From Oscillatoriaceae cyanobacterium Prado104 (GTDB lineage Bacteria > Cyanobacteriota > Cyanobacteriia > Cyanobacteriales > Microcoleaceae), in assembly GCA_025454405.1 (NCBI GenBank), contig JALOON010000010.1:82983-146982 (forward strand): DNA of 64,000 bases, given 5' to 3'. Numbering within the stretch: the first letter of the stretch is position 1; every line of letters begins with the position of its first letter. The notes below the pieces were generated by a model. It was not told where the DNA came from, did no database searches, and was given only the letters and a program-made list of their open reading frames with translations. This document shows, piece after piece, positions 27,463 through 36,963 of this stretch. Position numbers and translations under genes: made by a program.

Positions 27463-28950
27463 CTAATTTTGCAGTTGCCCAATTAAATCTAATGCTTTCT
27501 GAGCATCTGCATTCATTCCTTGAGCCCTAAATAAATTAGCCGCTTGCTGCAAATCCGCGATCGCCCCTTTTTTATCCCTCATTCTCGCTAAAGTAATGCC
27601 TCGATTGGCATAAGCTTTAGCATAATTCGGACTCAGTTGAATTGCTTGCGTGTAATCGGCCAATGCGGCTCGATCGTTCCCAATCCGAAACAGTGCCAAT
27701 CCTCTATTAAAATAACTATTAGCGCGACCGGGATTGATTTGCAATGCTTGATTGAAATCGTCGATCGCCCCTTTTTGGTCCCCCAAATCTGAAAGCACCA
27801 ATCCTCGATTGTTGTAAGCTGCGGCAAAATTACGATCGAGCCTAATAACTTGAGTATAATCTGCGATCGCCCCCGCTTTATCGCCTATTGCCGAGAGCAC
27901 CAATCCCCGATTGTAATAAGCATCAACATAACCTAAATTTAACTCAATTGCTTTGCTGTAATCTGCTATACTTTGGCGCAAATCTCTCAAATCGAAATAA
28001 GCAAGACCACGATAAAAATAAGCTTCTGGGTAATTCGATTGAGTTTTAATTGCTTGGTTAAAATCCGCGATCGCCCCAGCAGCGTCTCCCTTATCAAACC
28101 GAGTCAAACCTCGAACGTAAAAAGTTTGAGCATCATTAGGATTATTCAGTTTTAGCGGCGCGTTAGTTGGGGGAGAGGTATTTATCGAAAGGACCGATCT
28201 ATCTAATCCCGCCTCCGACAGTTTAGCGATAAAAGTATTAATAGGAATTCCTAAATTAATTCCCGTTTTATTGGGAGACACGGCAGACGATTCATCATTA
28301 TTTGTGACAAAATCTAGATCGGCTTCCCCATGAATTCCAACTACGCGCCCTTCCCCATCAAATACAGGCCCTCCACTCATTCCTTTTTGAGTTGTAGCAT
28401 TATAACGCAAGGTATAACCGCGCTTGTGATTCTGGGGGCGACTGGTAACAAAACCTGGTGTAAATTCAGGATTCACCAGATTTCTCGATCTATTATTTGG
28501 ATAGCCGATCGCAAAAACTTGCGTACCTGTCGCCGCTTGTGCGGAATCACCTAAAGTTGCAACTGGATAAGATTCTGTGCTGTTAAATGTCACGACTGCT
28601 AAATCCAGTTCGTTATCGGTTTTTTGTAATGCTATAATACGAGTTACTTGATATTCTTTTCCTGTTATAGAACTGCGAATCTTATAGGTAGCTTTACTAT
28701 TTGCTACAACATGATGAGCTGTCAGTACAGTATAACTCGTACCTTGTTTGGCAATAATAAATCCACTCCCGCCACTGCGATCGCGTTCCGATCCATTAAT
28801 TTGAACTGTTACAGATTCAGCTAATTTGGCAATTTCTTGCGGAGTTTTGGCGCAAACTGGAGCGGCTGCAAAAATGACTATTCCTGCTACCGTTACTGTC
28901 CCTGCTAGGATATTGGTGAGGGAATCAAAACGAGAATAACCCCTACTCAT
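27463..28950 (-). CDS. Trypsin-like serine protease with TPR repeats
   Basis: The 495-residue exported protein has a signal peptide or anchor at about residues 12-35 (ILAGTVTVAGIVIFAAAPVCA). A chymotrypsin-fold protease domain (about 38-240) has the triad region intact: His in VLTAHHVV, Asp in ELDLAVV and the nucleophile in KGMSGGPVF. From about residue 265 there are six TPR motifs of 34 residues (YFYRGLAYFDLRDLRQSIADYSKAIEL-type), which bind protein partners and may deliver substrates. The combination is common in filamentous cyanobacteria, and roles in periplasmic quality control or signalling are proposed. It is convergent with the secreted pair. Confidence 0.92.
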   Translation of the reverse strand: MSRGYSRFDSLTNILAGTVTVAGIVIFAAAPVCAKTPQEIAKLAESVTVQINGSERDRSGGSGFIIAKQGTSYTVLTAHHVVANSKATYKIRSSITGKEYQVTRIIALQKTDNELDLAVVTFNSTESYPVATLGDSAQAATGTQVFAIGYPNNRSRNLVNPEFTPGFVTSRPQNHKRGYTLRYNATTQKGMSGGPVFDGEGRVVGIHGEADLDFVTNNDESSAVSPNKTGINLGIPINTFIAKLSEAGLDRSVLSINTSPPTNAPLKLNNPNDAQTFYVRGLTRFDKGDAAGAIADFNQAIKTQSNYPEAYFYRGLAYFDLRDLRQSIADYSKAIELNLGYVDAYYNRGLVLSAIGDKAGAIADYTQVIRLDRNFAAAYNNRGLVLSDLGDQKGAIDDFNQALQINPGRANSYFNRGLALFRIGNDRAALADYTQAIQLSPNYAKAYANRGITLARMRDKKGAIADLQQAANLFRAQGMNADAQKALDLIGQLQN

Positions 28951-29142
28951 AGGCGATCTCTGAAGAGTGATTTTTTGATATTCCGAATAGTATAGGCGAA
29001 ATAAAATGACCGCGAACCAAATATGCTATGGTTGCCAGATATTGTGACATTTCGTACATTTCGTACACCCTAAGTGCTTGCCAGTATTGAGAAACCTGTG
29101 AGATAATTTATAGTAATTTTAGATACTTATTAAAGTATTGCC

Positions 29143-29694
29143 ATGAAGTCCAAAATCTTTAGCGGGATGCTGACAGGGTTAGTTGTCTCGGCGATCGCAA
29201 ATACGATGTTTGCTCAACCGATACGTGCGGGAAACAGTGAATTTTTCTGCGGTATACTCAACCAACAGCCCGTTACTTTAATGCGCACTGTTCGGGGTAA
29301 TGTCCCGATGATTCGCTGGGTTTCTAACGACTATTTTCCGCCGCCATGGACAGCACGAAAACGCTGCCTAGAAGTCGCTAGAAGATTTCAGCGAAACTAC
29401 GATAACGGCTATCTAAAATATATCAATCCAGGGCGGCTGAATGGAGAACCAGTGGTATGTGCAGGCCTGAAAACAACCGAGCCTTGTACGAATAGAAATT
29501 TGTTATTCACTCTCAAGCGGGGAGCTAATCCCGATCGGACTTTGCAAAGATTAATGGATCGCGACGGCTTGAGATCTGGATATTTTTTATCTGAAGATGG
29601 CTCTGCTTCTGTTGATGTCGAGATATATTTAGATGAAGCAACGGTTGAGAAAAATGTTTCTCCGATCGAGAATGAAACAGATATCCAACCTTAA
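29143..29694 (+). CDS. COP23-domain secreted protein
   Basis: The 183-residue protein has a signal peptide (MLTGLVVSAIANTMFAQPIRAG) and a COP23 domain, a cyanobacterial family first noted for circadian oscillating proteins. Motifs seen are FFCGILNQQPVTLMRTVRG, MIRWVSNDYFPPPWTARKRC and PVVCAGLKTTEPC, with four cysteines fit for disulfides. The biochemical role is not known. The gene stands alone between A/T-rich spacers, and a MITE-like element follows its stop. Confidence 0.85.
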   Translation: MKSKIFSGMLTGLVVSAIANTMFAQPIRAGNSEFFCGILNQQPVTLMRTVRGNVPMIRWVSNDYFPPPWTARKRCLEVARRFQRNYDNGYLKYINPGRLNGEPVVCAGLKTTEPCTNRNLLFTLKRGANPDRTLQRLMDRDGLRSGYFLSEDGSASVDVEIYLDEATVEKNVSPIENETDIQP

Positions 29695-29999
29695 TTATAA
29701 ATTAAATGTCATATCTGTAGGGACACGGCACTGCTCATTGGTGTCAACTTAAGCTTGAAAGCCTTGATAAATCTCGCTTTTACCTGAGTCTAGATCCCCC
29801 TCGCATCCCCCTTAAGAAGGGGGACTTTGACTGCTTCCGGTCCCCGTCCCCCCCTTCTTAAGGGGGGTTAGGGGGGATCTGGCCTCAATCGTCAAACAGT
29901 AGTCTCTGAATGGGTTTGGCGTTAAGTTGACACCAATGGGCACTGCTGTGTCCCTACGATCTGATACGATCGACCCGGATTTGGTATAACAACCTTAAA
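29695..29999. repeat. Intergenic region occupied by a nested repeat
   Basis: An outer GTAGGGACACGGCACTGCT...GTGTCCCTAC palindrome (29717-29957) has been split by a MITE-like element (29736-29938). That element itself contains an AGATCCCCC...GGGGGATCT palindrome (29791-29880). No gene was found. Confidence 0.8.
29736..29938. mobile_element. MITE-like element with 17-bp terminal repeats and 9-bp target duplication
   Basis: The ends are perfect inverted repeats of CATTGGTGTCAACTTAA. On both sides lies the direct repeat GGCACTGCT (29727-29735 and 29939-29947). Removing the element restores a clean palindrome. There is no transposase, so it depends on an enzyme elsewhere. A 9-base duplication would suit an IS4-type transposase, but this is inference. 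Confidence 0.85.
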
Positions 30000-31484
30000 T
30001 TATTGACCGTTTTCAACTTCCACTGACTTAATCATTTTTTCAACAACTGGCAAAAACTTATCGTACTCCTTAGCTTCAGCCTCATAAGCAATCGAATAAG
30101 CGCGATCGTATTTCAGAGTCCAAACCTGCAATTTCTTTAACTCTCGATCGCCTTCTTTTGTTTTATAAACAACCCTATGCCCCTTTTGTCCGGCCAAAGT
30201 TGATGCAAAATCTTGAACTATTTTGGCATTTTTATCTAACTTCAATATTTCTTGTTTGGATGACTTAGTATAGTAATCAAGGGTCTTATCGCCACTAGAT
30301 TCAACCGTAACAGTCACCTTTTCTTGAAAGGAATCGCCCTCTTTCTCTAAAGGGGCAATAAATTTCACAAACTCTTTAGAAACTGCATTAGGCGGGTCTT
30401 GTTTATCCCAGTTATCGGGATATTTCATCTTGAGTAAATTTGGCGGGTTTTCATAACTCATGAAATTCTCAGCATTATCTAATCCCATCCACTTTCTAAT
30501 TTCTAATGTAAATATGGTTGTCACACCAAATATGACAGCCACAACCAGACTAGCCAAACCAATTTTCTGTTCTCGCGTCCAGGTACTCATTAATCCAAAT
30601 AAGTTAGGCAATCCAAATAAGTTAGGAGAAGATGAAACTACAGTTGAAGCAGGTGGAGTTTTTAAACTATGGATAACTTGTAAAACTTCTGCGGCCGATT
30701 GGTAGCGATCGCGAAAATGATAGCGCACCATTTTAGTTAAAATATCGGCCAACTCGTTGCTAACTTGTGCCCGATCGCGCCAAATAATTTCACCATCAGC
30801 ATTTTTGGGCAACTCACCAGGAAATATACCAGTCAGACATTCAATACCGATCGTTCCCACAGCATATATATCGCTACAAAAGTTAGGATGTCCGTTCTTT
30901 TGTTCCGGTGGCATATAGCCGTATGTACCAATTGCAATAGTTGGCGGTGTTTGCCCGATCGAGTTAGCTATTTGAGTGGTAATCTGTTTGACAGCCCCAA
31001 AGTCAATTAAAAATATTTTTCCGTCAGAAGTGCGCCTCATTAAATTAGAAGGTTTAATATCCCGATGGATGACTTTGTGCTGCTGAACAAATACTAATAT
31101 TTCTACTATCTCCTGCAAAAGGGCAATAACTTCAGACTCGCGCCACGTCTTACCGGGGATAATTTCTTTACTTAAATCTCTCCCTTCAACGAACTCTTGA
31201 ACTAAATAAAATTCCCCATTTTCTTCAAAGCTATCCAAGAGTTCGGGAATTTGAGAATGAGTCCCTAGTTTGTGGAGAGTTTGTGTTTCTGTTTGAAATA
31301 AACGTCTGGCTATCTGTAAAGCGTGCGGATCGCGATACTGGGGTTTGAGTTGCTTGACGAGACACCGAGGATTTCCCGATCGCTTTCGATCTTGGGCCAG
31401 GTAAGTTTGACCGAAACTACCTCCTCCCAAGTGTTGCGTGATATAGTAACGTCCTGCAAGTATTTGTCCGAGTATGAGATTCAT
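30000..31484 (-). CDS. Serine/threonine protein kinase with PsbP-like extracytoplasmic domain
   Basis: The 494-residue protein has an N-terminal Hanks-type kinase domain (about 10-270): glycine loop LGGGSFGQTYL, Lys44, catalytic HRDIKPSN at 140-147, DFG at 161-163, and GTYGYMPPEQ. A single membrane helix (about 306-326; IGLASLVVAVIFGVTTIF) leads to a C-terminal PsbP-like domain (about 345-490; MKYPDNWDKQDPPNAVSKEF). The kinase should be cytosolic and the PsbP-like part outside, probably as the sensor. All catalytic residues are present, so it should be active. The target is unknown. Confidence 0.92.
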   Translation of the reverse strand: MNLILGQILAGRYYITQHLGGGSFGQTYLAQDRKRSGNPRCLVKQLKPQYRDPHALQIARRLFQTETQTLHKLGTHSQIPELLDSFEENGEFYLVQEFVEGRDLSKEIIPGKTWRESEVIALLQEIVEILVFVQQHKVIHRDIKPSNLMRRTSDGKIFLIDFGAVKQITTQIANSIGQTPPTIAIGTYGYMPPEQKNGHPNFCSDIYAVGTIGIECLTGIFPGELPKNADGEIIWRDRAQVSNELADILTKMVRYHFRDRYQSAAEVLQVIHSLKTPPASTVVSSSPNLFGLPNLFGLMSTWTREQKIGLASLVVAVIFGVTTIFTLEIRKWMGLDNAENFMSYENPPNLLKMKYPDNWDKQDPPNAVSKEFVKFIAPLEKEGDSFQEKVTVTVESSGDKTLDYYTKSSKQEILKLDKNAKIVQDFASTLAGQKGHRVVYKTKEGDRELKKLQVWTLKYDRAYSIAYEAEAKEYDKFLPVVEKMIKSVEVENGQ

Positions 31485-31727
31485 GTTGCCTAGCGGTAAT
31501 TGGCAAATTTAACTATCGATCGAGACTTGCGCAAGACGAACCTAGAAACCGGATTTCTTTACGGGCAAGTCTCTGATAAAAATCAGCTTTTGCATAGTAT
31601 AGGTGAAAAATAAATACCCGCCGGCTAGAGATGCACGAGTTTTTAAGAGGATTTGCATTTTTCTGACAAATCGTACAATTCGTACATTTTCTGTAGGAGT
31701 TCGATCGCCCTTATCCTCTCCAAATAA

Positions 31728-32333
31728 TTAGCAGCCCCGCACTCCATCCCTAAACGCTTTTACAGCTTCTTTTTCCTCCGACATTTGCAGGCATCTCCCC
31801 AGCAATTCTAGATTTAGATCCGGTAACACTACGCTTCGCGACACGCGATCGTATCGCTCTCCTTTCAATTCGTAAATTGCAAATACTCCATCTTCCCAAA
31901 ACCAAACTTCCGCAATATTAAATCGCCGGTAATATTCTAATTTGTCGATTTTACCGCTAGTATAAACAACTTCGATCGCCAAATCCGGTGCCGATCGCTG
32001 GCGTCTATCTTCCCCAAAGAAATAAGATAAATCTGGTTCTTTACTGGTGCCTTTTGATTCCCCTCGGAGTGTCGCGCTACCCGTCGTTCTAAAACTAATA
32101 TCCTTTTCTATAAAAAAGGTAATTAACATTCCTGCCAACAGGCATTTAATGGTTTCATGTTCCGGAGAAAGCGTCATAATTTCTACAGTTCCGTCCAGGT
32201 AAGATAACCGAACGCTGCGAGTGTTTTCTAACAGCGCATCGAGGATTTTAAACTGCTGCCATGTCATGACAAGCGGCAAAATCAATCGCTGTTCTGGCAG
32301 TACAGTCAATTGGGGGTTAATGGTGGCAGTCAT
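31728..32333 (-). CDS. Uma2-family (DUF820) endonuclease-like protein
   Basis: The 201-residue protein belongs to the PD-(D/E)XK-like Uma2 family, which is greatly expanded in cyanobacteria. The core has MTWQQFKILDALLENTR, GTVEIMTLSPEHETIK, then the catalytic region SKEPDLSYFFG, PDLAIEVVYTS and KLEYYRRFNIAEVWFW, where Asp, Glu and Lys are intact. Real nuclease activity has rarely been shown for these proteins. Some copies are thought to be remnants of mobile elements. It is near an unrelated M48 protease gene, with a GGACTTTAGTCC repeat in between. Confidence 0.88.
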   Translation of the reverse strand: MTATINPQLTVLPEQRLILPLVMTWQQFKILDALLENTRSVRLSYLDGTVEIMTLSPEHETIKCLLAGMLITFFIEKDISFRTTGSATLRGESKGTSKEPDLSYFFGEDRRQRSAPDLAIEVVYTSGKIDKLEYYRRFNIAEVWFWEDGVFAIYELKGERYDRVSRSVVLPDLNLELLGRCLQMSEEKEAVKAFRDGVRGC

Positions 32334-32401
32334 TGATACTTTCCCCGAGTTTGAATTTCGCCTTCTAGATTAGCATAAAAGATATCTCGCTGGAGAACTA
32401 T

Positions 32402-32455
32402 AAAAGGACTGAAGTCCTCACTACGAACAGGTTTGTAGTAGGGACTTTAGTCCTC
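32402..32455. repeat. GGACTTTAGTCC-family inverted pair
   Basis: GGACTGAAGTCCTCACTACG and TAGTAGGGACTTTAGTCC face each other, just before the stop codon region of the M48 protease. Confidence 0.75.
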
Positions 32456-32462
32456 TAAAATT

Positions 32463-34187
32463 TTAAGCAGCAAACGAGACAAATAGCGAGGCAATACCGA
32501 TCGCGATCGCCCCTATTCCCATCACAAAAGACCAAAATCTGTGATAGCTATTAACCGTCGTGCCGCTGTCGCTTTGAACCTGAATCAAATCCATCCAAGG
32601 TGCAACGCCCCGACGGAACCAACCCAAAGCATTGACATCCATTCCTATCAAACTCCTCACCCGTTTCATGCCAAACAAAAAGTTACCGATCGGCCCGAAT
32701 CGAGAAGCGTAACGGAGGTACAGCATACCCGTATTATCTTGCAATTTCAAATCGGAACCGAACGCATAACCCGCATCTCCCCGCCCGATTAATTCGCCTT
32801 CAAGTTTCGCAGGTTTACCCCGCAACGGACTCGCATAAGGGTCGGACATTAAGGTTAAAACATCCAAATTTTCTGCTTGTTGGTAATTTGGGAACATCAC
32901 CAAAGCTTTGAGCAAAATTCCCGCACCCAAACCGATTAAAGGACAAGCAATTAATATCATGGGATTCGAGACAGGCAGGAAAACTCCCGCAATAAAACCC
33001 ACCAACAATCCGAGGAATTCAGCGGTGTAAAGCAGCAGATCTAACAGAAAATTTCCGTACAGTTTCCGCTTGCTCAAATTGCGACCTTCGCCGACAATTT
33101 TACCCATGTCAAACTCAGTATCCAACCCCAATTGTTCTGCATAGGTGCTCAAAGCGCGAACTCGCTTGCCCGTCAGCGGGTGAGTCGAATTCAACTCCAT
33201 CCACCAACCCCAAGGGTTGAACATATCCCACAAAAATACTCGCCCAATTTTTTCCGGTTCCGATGCAATTCGGTAAGCGGTGCCGGTAGAAGTGGCAGCT
33301 TTTGCATCGTAAATGCCTAACGCGCGAGTTCCTTCTAGCAAGCGGCTGGGTTCCGTTGCCCTTTGCCCTTCTTCCAAAATACCGTAAGCAATTTTGACCA
33401 AAGCGCGGGATAAAGCGTTGGGATTTCCGGTAGTTTCGGCGGCAAATCGATCGGCAAAATATTCGCGAGTGCGGGACAAATACAGCAGCAAATACGTGCC
33501 TGCAATGTAAAACAAATAAGCAATAGCAGCTACACTACCCGCTGCATCTTTGGCTTTTTCGCCTCCCCGGCGGCTGAGACTTCTAGCAGTAGTGTAAATT
33601 AAATAAGTAATCTGCACTAATGTCGAAGCTAAAGTCATGACTGCAAAATCCCAATGAACTATGTGACCGAGTTCGTGGGCGTAAACCGTGGCAATTTCAT
33701 CGTCATCTAAATAAGTGAAAAGCCCTTGACTGACAACCAAGCGCGCGCTGTTGGGAAAGGAACCGTAAGTAAAAGCTGTGGGGTTTTCATCGTCGATAAT
33801 TCCCAAGCGCGGCTGAGTCAGTTTTTTATGCTGGCAAACTCTTTCAATAACTCGCGCTGTTTCGGGACTTTGGCTTTGAATTTCTTCTAGAGAAACCCAG
33901 CGAGTATTGTAAAGCCAATTTTGGGTTAAATCCATCAAGTAAGGTGATAGGAAAAAAGCAGCTATGTTAAACACCAGAGTTATGGGAACTGCGATCGCCA
34001 ATCCGCCGATCGGATCGGCACTTCCCATAATGAAAATTGCAGCCAATGATAGCGCTAACACCATACCAAATAGCATGGCGATCGTCACGCCAGAAGCTAA
34101 GGCGAGATTGCCTCCTGTTGACTGTGCTAGTTTAACGCCGGCGGCGGCCGCTCGCCCTGCCTTGTGTAAAGGCGATTGAGATGACAT
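32463..34187 (-). CDS. M48-family zinc metalloprotease (HtpX-like), membrane
   Basis: The 574-residue protein has several membrane helices and an HtpX/Ste24-like M48 catalytic domain. The zinc motif HELGH is at residues 171-175 (TVYAHELGHIVHWDF), and the downstream Glu lies in LSRTREYFADRFAAE. The long C-terminal half has more helices and an extra domain of about 200 residues (GKPAKLEGELIGRGDAGYAF). Such proteases degrade misfolded membrane proteins. I chose the ATG at 34187, 15 codons inside the longest frame, because GAGGAG precedes it by eight bases. An upstream extension has no ribosome site. Confidence 0.9.
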   Translation of the reverse strand: MSSQSPLHKAGRAAAAGVKLAQSTGGNLALASGVTIAMLFGMVLALSLAAIFIMGSADPIGGLAIAVPITLVFNIAAFFLSPYLMDLTQNWLYNTRWVSLEEIQSQSPETARVIERVCQHKKLTQPRLGIIDDENPTAFTYGSFPNSARLVVSQGLFTYLDDDEIATVYAHELGHIVHWDFAVMTLASTLVQITYLIYTTARSLSRRGGEKAKDAAGSVAAIAYLFYIAGTYLLLYLSRTREYFADRFAAETTGNPNALSRALVKIAYGILEEGQRATEPSRLLEGTRALGIYDAKAATSTGTAYRIASEPEKIGRVFLWDMFNPWGWWMELNSTHPLTGKRVRALSTYAEQLGLDTEFDMGKIVGEGRNLSKRKLYGNFLLDLLLYTAEFLGLLVGFIAGVFLPVSNPMILIACPLIGLGAGILLKALVMFPNYQQAENLDVLTLMSDPYASPLRGKPAKLEGELIGRGDAGYAFGSDLKLQDNTGMLYLRYASRFGPIGNFLFGMKRVRSLIGMDVNALGWFRRGVAPWMDLIQVQSDSGTTVNSYHRFWSFVMGIGAIAIGIASLFVSFAA

Positions 34188-34535
34188 AATAATCTCCTCA
34201 AAGGTGATTGACAAATGGAAATGACCGTGCAACTTTAATATATACTTCCCTGTTGTAGCCTGTAATTTCGGATTGCTGTCAGAGTTCTCAACAAAAATAT
34301 AGAATTTGTTCGAGAATTGTTAAGATTGAAAGTGCGGGAGTTAAAATTTTGTCTCCTAAATTTATTGAGACCGATCTGTGCTGGCAAAGCAACCGGGTTT
34401 TTACCTAATTTTTTAGTGGCAGCGAAGTATTTGCGCAAAAAAACCGGTTTCTGACACCCGCATGCAGTCATATTTATTGGTAAAATTTTAACTCGCAAAT
34501 CACAGGTCAAAAATAATTAGAAATTAAAAATTGCG
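34188..34535. repeat. Divergent intergenic region with AACCGGGTTT repeat
   Basis: It holds the promoters of the M48 protease and proA. Positions 34390-34453 are an inverted pair CAACCGGGTTTT and AAAACCGGTTTCTG. A frame at 34235-34510 is not convincing. Confidence 0.6.
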
Positions 34536-35825
34536 ATGATGTCGATACTAGAAATTGCCAGAGAAACCCGCCAAGCTGCTAGCAAGTTAGCAGTGTTGCC
34601 TGCTAGTGCAAGAAATGCAGCGATCGAAGCTGTTGCTAAGGCTTTAGAAATGGCAGCGCCGGAGATTTTAGCAGCGAATCAGGCCGATCGCGCGGCGGCT
34701 GAAATTGATGGTATTGCCAAACCGCTGTACGATCGACTGAAGTTAGATGAAAGCAAGTTGAAAAGCGCGATCGCGGGCGTGCGAGATGTGGCAAAACTTC
34801 CAGATCCGATCGGCACCGTGCAAATCCACCGCGAATTGGATGCAGGATTGATTCTGAAGCGCGTTACCTGTCCTTTGGGCGTTTTAGGCATTATTTTTGA
34901 AGCGCGTCCCGAAGCTTTAATTCAGATAGTATCCTTGGCATTAAAATCGGGCAACGGCGTGATTTTGAAAGGGGGCAAAGAGGCAGTTCGTTCCTGCGAA
35001 ACTTTAACAAAAGTCATCCATCAATCACTCTCAGAAACGGCTGTCAATCCCCAAGCAGTCCAGTTGCTAACCACGCGGGAAGAAACGATCGAACTGCTAA
35101 AAATGGACAGCTATGTAGACTTAATTATTCCCAGGGGTTCCAATTCCTTCGTGCGTTTCGTGCAGGAAAATACGCGGATTCCGGTGTTGGGACACGCTGA
35201 CGGAATTTGTCATTTGTACGCAGACAAAGCAGCGGACATTCAGAAAGCCGTAGAGATTGCGATAGATGCCAAAACTCAGTATCCAGCAGCCTGCAATGCG
35301 ATAGAAACTTTGCTAGTTCATCAAGATATCGCGCCGGATTTCTTGCCCGCAGTTGCCGCAGCTTTGCAGCAGAAAAAAGTCGAACTGCGCGGCGATGAAA
35401 AAACTCGCACTATTCTCGAAAATATTGCCGAAGCAACCGAGGAAGATTGGTCTGCAGAATACAGCGACTTGATTTTAGCAATCAAAATTGTAGATTCAAC
35501 AGACAGCGCGATCGAGCATATCAATACTTACGGTTCCAGACATACAGATGCGATCGTCACCGAAGATAGCGAAGCAGCAGAAACATTTTTAGATCGAGTA
35601 GATGCAGCGGGAGTTTATCACAACTGTTCGACTCGATTTGCCGACGGTTTCCGCTACGGATTCGGTGCGGAAGTGGGAATCAGCACGCAGCAAATGCCGC
35701 CCCGAGGCCCTGTCGGTTTAGAAGGTTTGGTGACTTATAAATATCGAGTTGTAGGTAACGGTCATATTGCCGCCGATTATGTAGGGAATGAGGCTAAAGA
35801 ATTCACCCATCGAGATTTAGCATGA
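34536..35825 (+). CDS. proA: Glutamate-5-semialdehyde dehydrogenase (gamma-glutamyl phosphate reductase)
   Basis: The 429-residue enzyme carries out the NADPH-dependent reduction of gamma-glutamyl phosphate, the second step of proline synthesis. Aldehyde-dehydrogenase-fold motifs are present: [55 protein letters not shown], and the catalytic cysteine at residue 253 in [14 protein letters not shown], plus [20 protein letters not shown]. Length is normal for ProA (about 420-430). A second ATG is the next codon, so the exact start may be three bases later. No proB is nearby. Confidence 0.97.
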   Translation: MMSILEIARETRQAASKLAVLPASARNAAIEAVAKALEMAAPEILAANQADRAAAEIDGIAKPLYDRLKLDESKLKSAIAGVRDVAKLPDPIGTVQIHRELDAGLILKRVTCPLGVLGIIFEARPEALIQIVSLALKSGNGVILKGGKEAVRSCETLTKVIHQSLSETAVNPQAVQLLTTREETIELLKMDSYVDLIIPRGSNSFVRFVQENTRIPVLGHADGICHLYADKAADIQKAVEIAIDAKTQYPAACNAIETLLVHQDIAPDFLPAVAAALQQKKVELRGDEKTRTILENIAEATEEDWSAEYSDLILAIKIVDSTDSAIEHINTYGSRHTDAIVTEDSEAAETFLDRVDAAGVYHNCSTRFADGFRYGFGAEVGISTQQMPPRGPVGLEGLVTYKYRVVGNGHIAADYVGNEAKEFTHRDLA

Positions 35826-35891
35826 GGTTCGCAGTCAGGTTCGTAAGGAGGACTGCAGTCCGCAATAAATAATATATTGTAAGGTGTTAGT

Positions 35892-35912
35892 AAGGTGCGC
35901 AGCGCGCACCCT
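35892..35912. repeat. GGTGCGCAGCGCGCACC palindrome
   Basis: Perfect short palindrome between proA and the PIN-domain gene. Copies also lie near 21162 and 47620. Confidence 0.6.
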
Positions 35913-35918
35913 GCGACC

Positions 35919-36338
35919 CTACTCTGCCCAGTCTTCAAACCTCAATCCAGGAATTCTTTCAAAATCTCTGCGGTTCCGGGTAAGTAAAATACTGTTCGTT
36001 GAAATTGCGATCGCGGCAATCCGCAAATCTTGCGTACCAACGCGGATTTTTTGTCGCAAGAATTCCCTGTAATAATTTTCAGCATTGCGATCGAAGTCAA
36101 GCAACTCAAAATCGGTCAAATAGTTAATGGTTTTTCGCAGACTTGCATAAGCCGATATTCTTTCCTCCCCCGATTTAGCTCGCCTGATGCGGTTAAGTCG
36201 TCCGTACATTTGCTCTTCAAATGTGACGATGGTAATCGCAATATCTTTTGGATCGATCGCACTGATACGCTGCACTATTTGTGGATTTCCCTGCTGAAAA
36301 AGTGTGGCATGGTCTGTATCGAATACCCACACAGTCAC
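35919..36338 (-). CDS. PIN-domain toxin, VapC type
   Basis: The 139-residue protein has a PIN ribonuclease fold. It begins VFDTDHATLF (first catalytic Asp), has an acidic Glu in the VTFEEQMYG helix, and ends with a Thr/Asp region SILLTRNRRDFERIPGLRFEDW. VapC-type toxins cut RNA, often initiator tRNA or rRNA. The start is GTG (36336-36338), overlapping the TGA of the antitoxin gene by four bases (GTGA), which shows translational coupling. The gene is the second of the pair, with the antitoxin upstream. Confidence 0.88.
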   Translation of the reverse strand: MTVWVFDTDHATLFQQGNPQIVQRISAIDPKDIAITIVTFEEQMYGRLNRIRRAKSGEERISAYASLRKTINYLTDFELLDFDRNAENYYREFLRQKIRVGTQDLRIAAIAISTNSILLTRNRRDFERIPGLRFEDWAE

Positions 36339-36742
36339 TTAACTGTTTCCTCCAACTCATTTTTGTTGGTGGCTTCTGCCCGATCGAGTCTATCGTCGTA
36401 TTCTACCATTTCCAAATCCCTCTCGCGACGCAGTTCTGCAATGTCTTCTAGCATTTCATCAAAGTAAGGATCGTTTTTAAATGCTCCTGCCCATTTCATC
36501 AAAGGATTTTCAGCTTTGGGAATGTCTGTTGTCAGAGAAACTATTTCGACTTTTTTTAAATACTCCACCAGCAATCGGTGCAAGCTTTTTAAAGCTTCTT
36601 CTTTACTAGATCCCGAACTCCTACACTCTGGCAATTCCCAAATTCTTGCACTGTAGAGGTCTTCCTCATGCTTTTCGATGAGGACTCGATAAGTTAATTG
36701 AGTTAAAGGATTTCTATCGGGGGTTGATACTGTAGCATTCAT
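36335..36742 (-). CDS. Antitoxin with HicB-like N-terminus
   Basis: The 135-residue protein has a HicB-like beta-alpha fold at about residues 15-65 (YRVLIEKHEEDLYSARIWELPECRSSGSSKEEALKSL). It is followed by a C-terminal segment (about 75-135) with MKWAGAFKNDPYFDEMLEDIAELRRERD, typical of antitoxins that wrap around PIN toxins. HicB domains normally pair with HicA; pairing with a PIN toxin makes this a mixed module. It likely inhibits the adjacent PIN nuclease. Confidence 0.82.
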   Translation of the reverse strand: MNATVSTPDRNPLTQLTYRVLIEKHEEDLYSARIWELPECRSSGSSKEEALKSLHRLLVEYLKKVEIVSLTTDIPKAENPLMKWAGAFKNDPYFDEMLEDIAELRRERDLEMVEYDDRLDRAEATNKNELEETVK

Positions 36743-36963
36743 TTGTTTTACTATAGGTTATAGGTTTATTTTACAGTAATTTAAGGGATGCCGTCAAGTG
36801 GTGTGGCGAGTTTTTGAAATTGTCAATTATTAGCAGATTATGTGCTATTTAATGTAGGTGGAAAAGTAGTGCGAGCGTCCCCGCTCGCGATTGGCGAGAG
36901 AAGGATAATGTAGGTGGAAAAGTAGTGCGAGTTTCGGAGCTCGCGATCGGTCAGAGAAGGACA
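36743..36963. repeat. Region with a 56-bp tandem duplication
   Basis: The unit at 36851-36906 is repeated at 36907-36962, each beginning AATGTAGGTGGAAAAGTAG and ending in AGAGAAGGA plus one base then C or T. Each copy includes a GTGCGAG...GCTCGCGAT palindrome, so the ribosome site and AATG are duplicated too. Confidence 0.85.

Noticed and set aside
34235..34510. Possible 91-residue gene
   Set aside because: It covers an AACCGGGTTT repeat and the promoter of proA and has no recognisable domain.
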